A stretch of 64,000 nt of DNA from Metellina segmentata (taxonomy: Eukaryota > Arthropoda > Arachnida > Araneae > Tetragnathidae), in assembly GCA_947359465.1 (NCBI GenBank), contig OX375880.1, forward strand, positions 10,424,120-10,488,119, in the 5' to 3' direction. Of this stretch, positions 32,341 to 43,910 are shown in pieces. The position numbers and the translations under genes are program-made. Under the pieces are notes generated by a model. It was not told where the DNA came from. It searched no databases and was given only the letters and a program-made list of their open reading frames with translations. Each line of letters begins with the position of its first letter. The first letter of the stretch is position 1.

Positions 32341-33379
32341 GCATGAATAAAAATATTACTGAATGTACCAAAGTGTGCGACAAAAAGAAAAGATATTAGT
32401 ACACAGTCGTCTATACACAGTCGAGCAGAAATGTGAAATTGAAATTCAAAATCAGTGATTCAAATACGTCGTCATAGCCATCGTTACTTTATCTGCACAT
32501 TTAAACGCCGCTAAAATCCATAACCTGTTGCAATATTAACGAAATAAAGTGATAGCTAGTTGAATTCAGGATTTAATAAATAGAAAGTAAGATGATAAGA
32601 ACAATACGTCTTACTGTTCACATAAACTTTACTGGAATACAAAAGAAAAGGTGATGCCAGATACACATAACATTAAATTGCACTTAATATTAATCTGTAT
32701 TCTGTTCGAAAGAGGGATCCATAAATCTTTTGCATCATGAAAAATATGTTTCATGAAATAGGGATCATAAAAATTGTTTTTGTGTCTTATTTCCTACACA
32801 TATTGTGTTATTTTAAAGTGATGATATATTATGTACAAAATTTGTTTTGTAGCAATAAAATGTACCTATGTATATAAAAAGGCGCTTCCCAAGATAAAAT
32901 ATCACCTGAAAAAAATATACTTTGTGGTTCTAACCTATTTTTATTGGGCTTATAAAGGGATATTAATACAGAATTGTACAAAAAACATGAGTTCTTGAGC
33001 AATATCTTATTTGAAAATTACTAGGCTTTCAGCATAATTGAGACCAAAGGCTGAAGTATTTCATAATATTTATCAGAAGAAAAAAAAACAATTTCTATAT
33101 GGTTGGTAGTGAAGAGATTATATAGAGGAGAGAGAGAGAGAGAACTAGACCTATTTATTTTACTTCAATTGCGTGTGATTAACTGTCAAGTTTTTCTCTA
33201 TCTACAACTTATAACTTTTGTGTTAATAAAGATTATTTCTATGAGCACTTTTCAGTTATGAAGAAATAGTAATTTAAACTAACACTGTAATTGGGTGTAG
33301 CTTAGCATTCCGGCACATTCCTTTTTTCTTATAACAATTTATACATTGTACATATAAAAAGCTATAGATAATGAACCAT
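32341..33379. other. no gene seen
   Basis: AT-rich DNA with a short (GA)n near 33126-33142. No recognised element. Confidence 0.5.
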
Positions 33380-35095
33380 TGTTTCCTTGATATCAGGTTA
33401 TCAATTATATAGGTAAAACAATGAATTATGCTATGAATAATTTAAGTATTAATAAATTAGTTATTTGTGAAAAAAATCTTATATTTGAAAAAAAATTCTC
33501 AACTGAATGGGGGGTTTGAACCCCCACCCCTTGATTACGCCTATGTTTTCATACAGCTAATGTACCACTGTTTCATTGATGTCATTTACTATTTACACAA
33601 GTCTGGTTTATATTGGGCTGCATGCAGGGTTGGGCGGTAACATGTTACTTGTAATAATTATTTTTTACTGTAATCTTATAGATAATTCATTACATTTGAA
33701 AACCAGTAATTCTACAGGTAATTCGTTACATAAATTTCGATAAAGTAATTTTAGTTACAGTAACGCGTTACAAAACTCAAAGGACTCCTTGAAGTACTGT
33801 GAACTGCATAATATTTCTTTAACACAAGGTGTTAAAAATAGATTTAAGCATTTTTTTTACTGATAAAAGCAGTGACTGACAGTGTTCTTCACCCAAAGTT
33901 TAAACTCGGTACTTGGTTTGATCCTGTCATAACTGATTCTGATTGGGATACTCTCTGCCAACACATTTCTTCAAAGAGAAAATATCAAATGAATCGTAGA
34001 AGATAAATATTGTGCTCACAAAATGAAGCCTTTTTGATTGTACTGATGATGACGACCATATATCTAGCAATGACGATGAATTTTTTGAGACAGTGAAAAC
34101 TAGACATCCTTCTAACGATTTTAAGTTATCCACTTATTTTCAAAAGAAAGATTGTAGTTTGTCTGCATCCCCTGTTCTCTACCTGCAGTAAAAAGCATGT
34201 TTGTAAAATACAATACTCCTTTGCCAGCCGTTGTTGAAAGATTGTTTAGTTCTGGTGATTTGTGTCTGCAACCCAATCGTAGCCACGTAAGTGACAAAAA
34301 TTTTGAGATGCAGCTTTTGCTGTACCACAATAAATAGGTTTTCTTATAACGATGTAATAAAGTTGATAAAACAATCTTTCGTTTATTGATTTCTGCATTA
34401 TTTTAAAAACATTTGCAAATATGGAATTTTGTCATAAAAAGTAATATAAAAGTATTTGTAATGTGTTGCTATTGAAACGTAGTAATTTTACAGGTATTTC
34501 ATTATTTTATACGAAAAGCAATTGTAACTGTAACAAGTTACATTTGAATTAGTAATGGCCCAACTCTGGCTGCACGAAGTGAAATGGTCAATACGACCCA
34601 TTCCTCAGCGTAATTAAAAAAAATATTTACACAAGTAAAACTGGTGAATTTTACTGTGAATAATTTGAGTAATTTTTAATAAAGAATTGATTTTTTAAAC
34701 AAACATTTGCAAAGTTTTTCTCAACTGATGGGGAGGTTGAACCCACAAGCCTCCTGATTACGGCTATGTTGGGAAGTGGTGAGGGTGACCATGAGAAAGC
34801 TTCACGTTTACTACTAAAGTCTTATAACGACCCTCTCAAAGGAGTCATTTTGCATAACACCCCCAAAGGGATGTGTAGGTGTCTGCAAGTAAATAACTGT
34901 TTACAAGATGTTTAAAAAGCTAATGTGTACCATTGTTTCATTCGTATCATTAATTATGCAAGTAACACAGTGATTAATTGTATTATGAACAATTTAAGTA
35001 TAGGTATTAATAAAGGAGTGATTTGTGAAAAAATTCTGAACGATTGGAGGTTATTAGAACCCCCTACCTGGTTATGCCTATGATTTAGACGGATT
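33380..35095 (+). repeat. three diverged direct repeats around a hAT insertion
   Basis: A unit of roughly 200 bp occurs three times: 33380-33600, 34620-34775 and 34910-35090. Shared blocks are GAATAATTTAAGTATTAATAA, a GTGAAAAAA run, TTCTCAACTGATGGGG-like, GGTTTGAACCCCC-like and GATTACGCCTATG. The hAT element sits between units one and two. Confidence 0.6.
33625..34568 (+). mobile_element. hAT transposon, internally deleted
   Basis: Ends CAGGGTTGGGC and (complement) CAGAGTTGGGCC. 8-bp target duplication GCTGCATG (33617-33624) versus GCTGCACG (34569-34576), 7 of 8. Inside, the plus strand encodes broken pieces: VLHPKFKLGTWFDPVITDSD and, at 34200-34335, the hAT dimerisation domain (NTPLPAVVERLFSSGD, VSDKNFEMQLLLYHNK). 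Frameshifts and stops make it inactive. 944 bp. Confidence 0.88.
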
Positions 35096-35650
35096 CTATT
35101 GATTTTGTTTATGTTTTAGTTGATCTTGTTATCTTAAACTCGTGTCCCGCTGACTTAAGATATTGAGAGTATACTGTGATTTCATTTTAGTTTACCCTCT
35201 ACAGTTTTATAATTTTTTTTTACTGTTTTGTTGGTACTGGCAAGCAATATATTTTGTTTTCTTCTCTACCATGTCATATCTGTCATTTCCCATGTCATGT
35301 GCAATAATCATTCTAAATGTCAAGCTTTTCGTTTCAATTCTTAAAATACGCCCTAAGATAAGATAAACAATTTCTTTTAGTATGTCTAAACATTGAGCTT
35401 TATTTTACATACTAACATCAACGTAAGCATGAAAGCCATAACTTACGCTATAAAAACATTAAACTTCAAGAAACTTTTAAAGTTTTATTACAATTACTGG
35501 AATGCTGTTTCTTGTCTGGTTGCTGACTCAGATAATTCCAAGCATTAAAAGGTTAAAATATTCATTAGTTAAAAAACATAACAATATTAAAACCTAAATG
35601 GTAGAAGATAACACCTCAAAGCATGTTGGTATTTATATACAATGCTCTGA

Positions 35651-36114
35651 TGAGCACACAGGTGCTATTTCCCAGTGGATCTGACCACTTAAAATGATGT
35701 TGCTTGAATCAAGTAATGGCTCCTACATTCTCATTTGGGAAATGTTTGATTGAAAGAAACAAATGTTAAGCTTCAAACTTGGAATGTTAACATTTAAATA
35801 ATACCAACTCTGAGGGCTGAATTTGTTATGGGTAATAATAAAAATATTCATACATAAAAAACTAATTTCCCCTCATCTTAGCCCTCCACCCTGGGGTTAT
35901 GCTCCTTCATTCAGCTGCCTTATTATTTTTGCATATTTTGATGTAAATAATGTTTTTTAACTTTTTATATTATGCAATAAAATAACCATAAAGATTCATC
36001 TTTATTTAAAATATTTAATGTAACTGATCAGTATAAAACATTAGTTTTTATAACCATGAATTAAAATAAAATAACCTTTAAGAAAAAATTCTAGTTGAAA
36101 ATAGAACTAAATAT
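35651..36114 (+). repeat. 464-bp direct duplication, left copy
   Basis: Matches 37259-37722 base for base with no indel. I find two differences: CCACTTAAA versus CCATTTAAA near 35690 and GGCTCCT versus GGCTTCT near 35727. Non-coding; it contains GAGGGCTGAATTTGTTATGG and CCTCCACCCTGGGGTTATGC. Confidence 0.95.
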
Positions 36115-36467
36115 TAACCAAAGAACTCATTCTTTTACATATAAATCAGTTTATTTGCAGTTATGTTAGTTTAATTGAAGCTACAATATAAAACTCTTCA
36201 ACAGCCTACTATCATAATAATATCATGAATCAAATTGTTTACTAGTACTATTTAAAATCAGATACTTATTTTAAAACCAATTTTCTGGAAGTTTTAATAC
36301 AAACGATGAATTTATTAGACGAATTTCTGGTATTTTTGACAACAAACACTAGTAACACTAGTAAAAAATATCTTTCTATTTCAATTTTGTGAAATGGTTA
36401 CTAAATTCAAAAAGTGTTCGCAAGCGAATTCATTTTGTTTCTGTTGATGTAACGTTAAACGCAGCGT
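36115..36467. other. no gene seen
   Basis: AT-rich stretch between the duplication and the right Tc1 arm, nothing recognised. Confidence 0.5.
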
Positions 36468-36706
36468 AAAAGGTAAACAAACTTGTTTATATCTTTACTT
36501 ATTCTTATTTAATTATATACTCTCAAACCCACAGTAGAGGATACACGTGTACAAAGTATAACGGGACTTTTTTCAACCAATGAGAAGAGGTTGGCTCGAT
36601 GAATTGAGCTGCCCTGAAACGGCTGTCGTCTCGCAGCGGTCCGCTTTGCCAAAGGTGGTTATTCTGGATTTTTAACAGGTGGTCACATTAATGTGACTGG
36701 ACTGTG
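36468..36706 (-). mobile_element. Tc1-like deletion derivative, right arm
   Basis: Minus orientation: terminal repeat at 36678-36706, a short leader (CTTTGGCAAAGCGGACCGCT), then the transposase tail (FRAAQFIEPTSSHWLKK). The non-coding 3' stretch is homologous to 31320-31365. The whole transposase between leader and tail is deleted. Confidence 0.8.
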
Positions 36707-36708
36707 TA

Positions 36709-37258
36709 TTTGAGCATTACTAAATTTCATTAATCTATATTATTCAGGAATTAAATGTATATATTTGCTTCCAAAGTAAATTGTAAAAACTATGAAAAAG
36801 CTAAAAATTATTTTGCGTACAACTTAAATGATTGCATTTTTCTATGTAAGAAATGTGATTCTTTAATTCACCTTTGCAATCAACATTTAACATTCCAACC
36901 TGAGCAATGCCTAGTTATTCAGCTAGTTAAGAGACAAAAAAAGACAGTTCCCTTCTCACAAACGTATGGATAACACGCGATGCTTCGTGTTCCATGCGCG
37001 TATTATGCTCTCGTTAAATTAGCAGGATGCACGTGATATTAATCAGATCCAAAGGATCCTCCCAGATCTCAAAATTAAAAATACTATGTTTCCTCTCTTT
37101 CTCTCTAATGTTGAACAAGATAATTGAGTTGTTAGTTTCAATTGTGAAATAGGATATCAAACTCATCTTCTAAATGAACATGAGCACACTAATGAACTAA
37201 ATGAACATGAAATGAACACATTCTAAATGAACATGAGCTCTCATCTTCTAAATGAACA
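36709..37258. other. no gene seen; short TTCTAAATGAACATGAGC repeats
   Basis: The motif CTAAATGAACATGA recurs three or four times between 37167 and 37262, just before the right copy of the 464-bp duplication. Confidence 0.5.
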
Positions 37259-37722
37259 TGAGCACACAGGTGCTATTTCCCAGTGGATCTGACCATTTAA
37301 AATGATGTTGCTTGAATCAAGTAATGGCTTCTACATTCTCATTTGGGAAATGTTTGATTGAAAGAAACAAATGTTAAGCTTCAAACTTGGAATGTTAACA
37401 TTTAAATAATACCAACTCTGAGGGCTGAATTTGTTATGGGTAATAATAAAAATATTCATACATAAAAAACTAATTTCCCCTCATCTTAGCCCTCCACCCT
37501 GGGGTTATGCTCCTTCATTCAGCTGCCTTATTATTTTTGCATATTTTGATGTAAATAATGTTTTTTAACTTTTTATATTATGCAATAAAATAACCATAAA
37601 GATTCATCTTTATTTAAAATATTTAATGTAACTGATCAGTATAAAACATTAGTTTTTATAACCATGAATTAAAATAAAATAACCTTTAAGAAAAAATTCT
37701 AGTTGAAAATAGAACTAAATAT
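37259..37722 (+). repeat. 464-bp direct duplication, right copy
   Basis: Partner of 35651-36114 at an offset of exactly 1608 bp; two mismatches. It lies outside the Tc1-bounded unit while its partner lies inside. Confidence 0.95.
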
Positions 37723-37994
37723 CATTTAAAATTTAGTGAGTTTTGCTACAAAAAACAATGTGCACTCTTAGTCCTTTCATCTGAAATCAACTGCTATTAC
37801 CAGTCGAATCTGAGTTGAGTCTCCAAAATTCGCAATTTAAGAAGAATGACCTGAAACAGACACAAAAAATGAATTAAAGAATATTTTTTTTATCTAAAAT
37901 AAGAGAACTTCCTTAAATATTTTTTCACCTTGAATAATCTTGCAAAAGCATTTCCTCTCCTGAATTGATTGCCATCCATATATCTTAAATATGC

Positions 37995-38390
37995 CAGTAA
38001 AAGTACTTCATTGCCAATCAAAACTGATTAATCGATTTGCATTTCAAACTGTTTCACTCGTAAAAGGGCAATTTGATTTTCTACATCTTCAGACATTTCA
38101 TCAAACTCAAAGGAAAGTTATTGGTAATTTCACGTGCAATTTTGTTCTACATTGTTGGAATTACAACTGATATCGAAGGCAAGATGACAGCTTCACCACT
38201 GATACGTGGCTTTCCAGAATTAGCTATCATTTTGATGATTTCATATGATGCTAATAAACTGCTATCTTTATTGCATGTTTGTTTATTAAAAATCTGATCC
38301 AATTTGTTTCTTAATTGAAAATTGTCTCGTAGTTTTCGGATAAACTCCTCATATATAATTTTCTTTTCGCTATTCCTTTCCTCCAAATGG
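37995..38390 (-). pseudogene. hAT (ZBED5/Buster-like) transposase N-terminal fragment
   Basis: Minus strand: AHHLEERNSEKKIIYEEFIR, SSLLASYEIIKMIANSGKPR, ISGEAVILPSISVVIP, then after a stop KIAREITNNFPLSL and, in other frames, SEDVENQIALLR. The order (AS-x-I-A-x-IAK-x-GKPH...GE-x-LLP...RRI-x-M-x-DV) is the start of the catalytic region in ZBED5/SCAND3-like hAT proteins. Several stops; no catalytic residues left. Confidence 0.65.
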
Positions 38391-38710
38391 TGAGCAAGCT
38401 TACATTATCATTAGATTCATGCTAGCATTAGATAATACAGTTATACATATAAGACACATTGGTTTTGTGATGTTATCTGGTGATTCAATAAAACTATACA
38501 ACACATATTAAGTCGAATATATTCTTGTTTTCTTACTTTCATGAGCCGTGGGTAATCCGAAAACAATAGTAATATTATTAACCGTAAATACATTTAATGT
38601 TGGAAATGTATAAATGGAAATAATTGTTCACTTGAACAATAACGTTCAAAAACACAAACAAGAGATTTCACAACGACGATGCCGATTACTCACTATAGAA
38701 TTAAATGACT

Positions 38711-38752
38711 TTCTCTCTCTCTCTTTATCTCTCCCTCTCTCTCTCTCTCTCA
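38711..38752 (+). repeat. (CT)n microsatellite
   Basis: CTCTCTCTCTCTTTATCTCT then CCCTCTCTCTCTCTCTCTC. Imperfect CT repeat. Confidence 0.95.
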
Positions 38753-38838
38753 GACGGGACTAACTCGTTCTAGATTAGTCGGTGCTTAAATAATGTTTTG
38801 TTCGTAAATTTCCTAAGAAAATAAGGATATTTCACTTA

Positions 38839-38912
38839 GAAGATTGATCCATGAACGTCGTCAATAGCCCATTATGCGGCTCTAGTACGACGTCAATTAA
38901 AAATTACCAAAT
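38839..38912 (+). repeat. SINE tail fragment
   Basis: GATTGATCCATGAACGTCGT ... GCTCTAGTACGACGTCAATT. Last 74 bp of the common SINE. Confidence 0.88.
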
Positions 38913-39034
38913 TAGGAATGGAAATAAATTTGTTCTCATCAATTAAACAAGATTCCAGAAAATACGAGAATCTTCAAACTGCGCACTTCTGGACATTAGT
39001 TTATTTTATTATTATTAAATTATTTTAATTATAA

Positions 39035-39163
39035 TATTTTATTACGAACCCCGAAGCTTATATCATCGACCCCCGAAACACAATTTTGTTCTTGTGGACC
39101 CCCTCAAAATTTCTATGTACCCCTGGTGGTCCACATGGACCCCAGTTGGGAAATGCTAGGCTA
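39035..39163 (-). mobile_element. hAT terminal fragment
   Basis: The minus strand begins TAGCATTTCCCAACTGGGGT and continues with GGGGTACATAGAAATTTTGA and GGGGGTCCACAAGAAC. This resembles the familiar end of hAT-group elements (CAGCRTTTCCCAACTGGGGT). No partner end found. Confidence 0.5.
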
Positions 39164-39167
39164 GACT

Positions 39168-39405
39168 AACCCGAAGGGATACATCCTACAACTCCAGATT
39201 TTTAACCACGGTCAGATGACGAAGTCACCTGATCTGAAATCCCGGAACAAAGTTCGACACCAAAGTGAGGACATTCGAGGCCACAACAGATTGAAGGTGC
39301 ACTATCCTCCACGTACTCGACAATCTTGGTTTGGATCGAGTTTCGAACTCGTAACTCTTTTGTTGCTAATCTGCTACCACTCTTCCAATCAGGTTGCCGC
39401 GGATC
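39168..39405 (-). repeat. SINE family 2, near full length
   Basis: The best family 2 copy. Read on the minus strand from 39405: GGCAACCTGATTGGAAGAGT (A box), GTAGCAGATTAGCAAC, GAGTTACGAGTTCGAAACTC (B box with T-arm), then the shared body GTGCACCTTCAATCTGTTGT and TGACCGTGGTTAAAAATC. The tail is lost. Confidence 0.85.
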
Positions 39406-39418
39406 CTTGAATAATAGG

Positions 39419-39542
39419 TTAGTATTTTCATTAACGTCGTACTAGAGTAACACAACGGGCTACTGACGACGGTCCGGGATCAATCCCCTAAGGGAAAGAT
39501 CCTTAGACAACACACGTAATTTTGAACCATGGTCAGATGACG
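39419..39542 (-). repeat. SINE 3' half
   Basis: ACGTCGTACTAGAGTAACAC, CGACGGTCCGGGATCAATCC, TGAACCATGGTCAGATGACG in minus orientation. It ends 38 bp before the transmembrane exon of the EGF gene. Confidence 0.9.
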
Positions 39543-39579
39543 ATGGATTCTTGAATGAAGAAGGGAAGATAGGACTTAC

Positions 39580-39673
39580 CTTTTCTTAATAATGACAATC
39601 AACAACAACAACAAGATGAGAAGGAGGACCACTGATGCGAGAACGATGTAACCGGTTTTCCACCCCGTTTGAT
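39580..39673 (-). CDS. EGF gene: transmembrane exon
   Basis: 94 bp, acceptor ATTTCAG and donor GTAAGT intact. It encodes QTGWKTG, then about 22 hydrophobic residues (YIVLASVVLLLILLLLLIVI) followed by the stop-transfer charge cluster KKR. It starts in phase 1, so it splices in frame to the calcium-binding EGF exon at 42453-42602 (joining codon GAT). It ends in phase 2, so at least one cytoplasmic exon lies further left and was not found. This exon makes the product a type I single-pass membrane protein. Confidence 0.8.
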
Positions 39674-40454
39674 CTGAAATGATTCAATTTTTTAATTGTT
39701 TGGGGGATTCAATTATGATAGGATATATATCGAATGTCTTTTTTTTAAATTTAAAAGTTATTAATTTAATTTTTACAACTCCATATGCCACCGCGATCCA
39801 TGAATTACTTCGTTTACAATCCTCTTTTTTCTGGTTAGTTATAATTCTTGCGACGAATATTTCGAAACCTAAATTGTAATAAAACAGTTGTTTACATCTT
39901 GCATTTTAGTGGTCTGTGCCCAGAACGAGAGTGTGCACTGTGAATTGGGCATTTCAGCATTACAGCATTTCGACAACATCCGAACGAAGAGGCTGCCTGC
40001 ACTTCAAATTCTACATTTAGGCGCCGAGGTCGTTTATGACTGAAATTGATCCGATTATTTGAAATTTGGCACACGTTGTCTTGAGAAAAAGAATAAAACT
40101 GCTTTTTTTTAAATATGCAAAATCAATGGAGCAACACTCTCCAATGGGGATGGCGACTGCGAAGCTTAAGATACTCACAAGTTAGAGATGCTTTCGATAT
40201 GAACTCAAAGCAAAAGATGCATAAGCCCTAACGAATATTTTCACACAAAAGGAAAATAATGTGCGCTATGATCCCACATTTAAGAGCCCTCATGGGCACA
40301 TCTTTCGGTGTTTACGGGTATCACAATCACGAAGTACCCGAATGATCTGTATTCCCTTCTGCTTCACCCTGGCTTATCCTTCTACTTTTTTGCTTATTTC
40401 TAACACCTGTTGTTGTCTCGTGTTTGGTGAATCTTGCCCAAATAGGGCCCTGGC

Positions 40455-40750
40455 GCCATAGAAACCATCAGACTTTTCCCGTACCTCCTTCAAATGTGCT
40501 CGGATAAGCACGCAGTGGCCATTTTACAGTTCTTAGAAAGATCATTGATCAACAGATCAATTAAACAGAAACTGTTTGATCAACTATAAATGAAGTTTAT
40601 TTATACAGGTTGATTTTAGATTACAGAAAAGTTTTAAAGGGATTGGGTAGTTTAAACTTAAGAATCAATTAATACATGAACTATTGTCCAAGCACAAGCG
40701 TCCTCACAACGCCTCCCCTCTGGTTTCTCTCCTTCTTAAAAACAACAAGC
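40455..40750 (+). repeat. dispersed repeat A, copy 1
   Basis: Shares ordered blocks with 54476-54760: CCTCCTTCAAATGTGCTCGG, AGGTCAATTAAACAGAA-like, GTTTATTTATACAG, TTAAACTTAAGAATCAATTA and CCTCTGGT. It may be an LTR of an unidentified element; both copies have the same orientation. Confidence 0.6.
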
Positions 40751-41089
40751 TGAATATCCGGGCGTTGCTCAGGTTTCAAATATAACAGCGACATTTCCTT
40801 GTGTTAACTCAAATACACAAACCCTGTAGAACGTGTTTCTTTATCCATGTCTATTTATTACAGAAAAAAAAAGTTCTGATTTTAAAATTGGGGCTTCGAG
40901 TGGCACTTTTAGAACTACCTGTGTGCCAATTTTCATGCCAACAGATCGTTCTGAAGACAGGAAAGAAAGAGCCTATGTTTTTCGCAGTGTTCTAAAGTAT
41001 AAGTGTAACAAATCGGGTATAGATTGGTCAAACGCTGTAGATTTGTATAGATTTTATATACACACGCATCCCCTTTTCATATAGATAGA
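40745..41089 (-). mobile_element. Helitron-like fragment, 5' end on the right
   Basis: Minus strand starts TCTATCTATATGAAAAGGGG at 41089 after an A and is homologous to 29525-29795 for about 230 bp. The left (3') end is not defined. Confidence 0.6.
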
Positions 41090-42402
41090 TACAAAACATT
41101 TCGACACCCTTTCAAAGGGTTCGCACACAAATTGCTAGCTGTCGATGTTTCCAAGTTCCCGTGTTTAAAACTGTACACTGTCATTTGACATAAAAAAATT
41201 TGGCCTTCTAATTGCATTTGGATTTCTCCCTTTTGGATCTATTCCTTGTTTAAAATATCAAACAAATCTGGCCAGAAGTTCTTTTATGGAGTGTCTTTTA
41301 TATTCAGTATAAGTAAGCCAGTACTTTTAAGAATATTTCTGTTTTGGTTTGGTATCGCACCATGTGCTCTGTATATGGGTTGATGTGTGATTAAATTCCA
41401 TTACATCGTCATATTATCATTCGTCCTGAACCATGCATTAAGAAGGACATCAATAGTACTCTTAAATATGTCGCGCCAAATTTTTATTCCTTGCTTAAAG
41501 TAAAATCTTAGTTTTGTTTACTAATGCTGTTCCGATAGGTATTTGTGTGTGACATCTTTTGTTGCTCCTGCTATGGTAAACATGTTTCATCGCAAGATTG
41601 AATGAAATCTATGATCCATCTTTAGAAAAACCACGCAATTGCAACAAACAATGAATCTTGCGATACAATATTCATTATTAGTCAATCAATAAGAAAGAAA
41701 ATTTCTTCAAAAGACAACAGGATTTCATAGCAAGATATTTTGCATGTGTCTCAAGTTTTTTTTGTATTAATGTTTACAATTCAAAAGATGAAAACCAAAA
41801 GAATACCCCAAATAGAAAAGACGTGATAGAATATTTATGGACTGATCTCTGCATACTTGATTTTTATCACATCTATAATCATTTAACTACATTTCAAATT
41901 TAATTTCAACAATCAATTAAAATAGGTGATACCCCATCTTAATCTCAGCTTTTCTCGAATCTTCATCTCGAGTAATCGTATGCATAGCCTCCATAAATTG
42001 CTCCATGGACGACCTATTTGTGATTATATATCTCATTTTTTAACACACACACCTTTCGTCTCTTAAACCACATCCATATGTCTTATATAAAAGCATGCTT
42101 TTTTAAATCGAATTTTCATCTTTGGCTTACAATAATTGTCAATCAATAATAATTTTTCCATGATTGGTTTTTAATGATTGGCAATCAATGATAATTTTTT
42201 CATAATTGGTTATTTAAGTTTTTTATTCTTTCTTTTTATATATTTTGAGATTACATCGTATTGTGTTTGGGGCAGTATGTCCATTTGGGTTTATTTCGCC
42301 TTAAATCCCGAACCAATCCAGCCTTGTGTCTTTGATTCAATTAGAATCCCATTCACTCAAAGCTTGCTTACTCAGTCGAATCTTTGTAATCCTATAAGAA
42401 TT

Positions 42403-42421
42403 ATATATATATATATATATT
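42403..42421 (+). repeat. (TA)n microsatellite
   Basis: About nine TA units. Confidence 0.95.
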
Positions 42422-42452
42422 TATCTGCACACTTATGTGCGAATACCCTTAC

Positions 42453-42602
42453 CTTTTACACAACCTTCCATTCCTATTGAAATCTGCAAAAACGGCCCAG
42501 AATATCCGTTCTTGCACCGGCAATAGTAGCCGTTCACGGTGTTGACGCATTCCGTCGTGGCGTTATACCTACAGACGTTATTCTCCACACACTCGTTGAT
42601 GT
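42453..42602 (-). CDS. EGF gene: calcium-binding EGF exon 2
   Basis: 150 bp, phase 1-1, acceptor TTTCCGCAG, donor GTAAGG. It encodes (D)INECVENNVCRYNATTECV, NTVNGYYCRCKNGYSGP and a tail with a sixth Cys (GMEGCVK). D-I-N-E-C plus N-T-x-G-Y-Y is the calcium-binding EGF signature. Asn in RYNAT is a potential N-glycosylation site. It is the last extracellular module before the membrane. Confidence 0.88.
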
Positions 42603-43279
42603 CTGCGGAAATTGAAAAGATGTCTGTCAAAGCTCATTGTTTCAGTTGTTCATTTCAATCTACGGAATAAATCCTAACGATTGTAAGGGGACCACTATAG
42701 GGGATTATCCTATCTTATCTTAAGGTAGAGGGTTAAAATAGCCCGTACTCTAAAAGTGGACAGTGCGGAGTCGAAAACACTTCCATTGACTTTTGAACGA
42801 GGATCCCTGAGGCGGCTGATAAATGTCGCAAAAGCTGTCAAGTTTGTTTTGGGGTGTCAGTGATTTGTAGCTGGCTGAATGGAGGGGGGGGGGAGTCCTG
42901 TCGACACAGGGAGATCGGTTGTAGAGCTCGAAGAGAGCAGAGGTTTTGTTTTGTTTTGCGGTGCTCGTTGATGAGGCCGCGGCTGTTGAGTGTTTTGCCT
43001 GTTTCGCACATAGGGATGCAAATCTCTAGTGCAATTAGTATACATACCATTCTTTGCAAAATAAATGCAAGCTATTCGTAAAACTAGCTGTTTCATTTTG
43101 TTGAAAGGTACACCACTCGGCCCATTACGTTACAACAGCAGTCAAATGTAATGAAGATGAATGATGCTTGTTGCATCACTGCCAATTTTGGACAAGTTCG
43201 AAAGGTCCTCACGACGAATGTGCATTCTCTTACGGCATTTAAGTCATCAAACACTCCAGTCTTTATCTGTGGTGTTTGT
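42603..43279 (-). other. intron, nothing recognised
   Basis: It contains a run of 10-11 G near 42885. The overlapping short frames at 42838-43096 look like chance. Confidence 0.5.
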
Positions 43280-43425
43280 TTTGTAGTTTTAACAATCGGA
43301 GTTGGCCTTCAAACAATCGTTAATGTCTGCTGAAATTGAAAAAATCTCTGTTAAAGCTCAGTGATTCAGCTGTTCGTCGCAATCTACGGAATCAATCAAA
43401 ACAAAGGCAATAGGACCTCTAGAAG
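43280..43425 (-). pseudogene. decayed copy of calcium-binding EGF exon boundary
   Basis: 43308-43420 resembles 42588-42695 (the acceptor side of the exon at 42453-42602): TTAATGTCTGCTGAAATTGA versus TTGATGTCTGCGGAAATTGA, and the following intron bases also match. The exon side reads (D)INDCLKANSDC then a stop and no EGF. It is a partial tandem copy that has died. Confidence 0.65.
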
Positions 43426-43910
43426 GGATCAAGTACTTCACCTTCAAATAGGTTCTTTAACCCTCCAAGTGGTGGTTTCCAAGTGGTTGTTCCACTTGTT
43501 TTAGGTTGACAGAAACAGTGACTAGTAAGCTCTTAACATCAACCACAGAAAATATTAGAACAAAACTTTGTTATTAATGTAGGAATGCATATTTAATAAT
43601 CTATGTATCACAAAACAGATTTCAAGCAGAGTTAAAATAGGTACATGTTAAATAAGGTTAGTCATGCATTTTCGTTTTCATGTTTTCAAAATACATTGCA
43701 GCATTTTCTTTACAATTTATTTCTATTGAAATTAAAGTACATTGAAGAATAAAATGAAAGGCACCGGTGGAACTCCTTGGATGCGGAAAGATTCGTCAGG
43801 CTCTTCGTTTCAGGCGAATCCGAAGTGTACATTAAGATTGTGGCATTGTGCAACTTGGGACCAAATGTTTGGAGAAACAAGTAACACAATCCTTGCTGCA
43901 TATGCACATG

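Larger units (their letters stand above)
30072..36706. mobile_element. region bounded by outward Tc1 ends (composite candidate)
   Basis: A 29-bp terminal repeat beginning CACAGTCCAGTCACATTAAT starts at 30072 and its exact complement ends at 36706. TA lies outside both (30070-30071, 36707-36708). The left arm is a Tc1 transposase gene (30222-31325); the right arm is an inverted, internally deleted copy of the same family (36468-36706). Neither arm shows an inner terminal repeat. The 5 kb between hold unrelated remnants. Whether it ever moved as a unit is inference. Confidence 0.5.
39674..42452 (-). other. EGF gene intron with repeats
   Basis: Non-coding. It includes an LTR-like dispersed repeat (40455-40750), a Helitron 5' fragment (to 41089) and a (TA)n tract at 42403-42421. 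41100-42400 shows nothing else recognised. Confidence 0.6.

Noticed and set aside
38147..38386. A genuine small gene on the minus strand
   Set aside because: The sequence follows the hAT ZBED5-like transposase layout and is flanked by stops; better explained as a transposon remnant.
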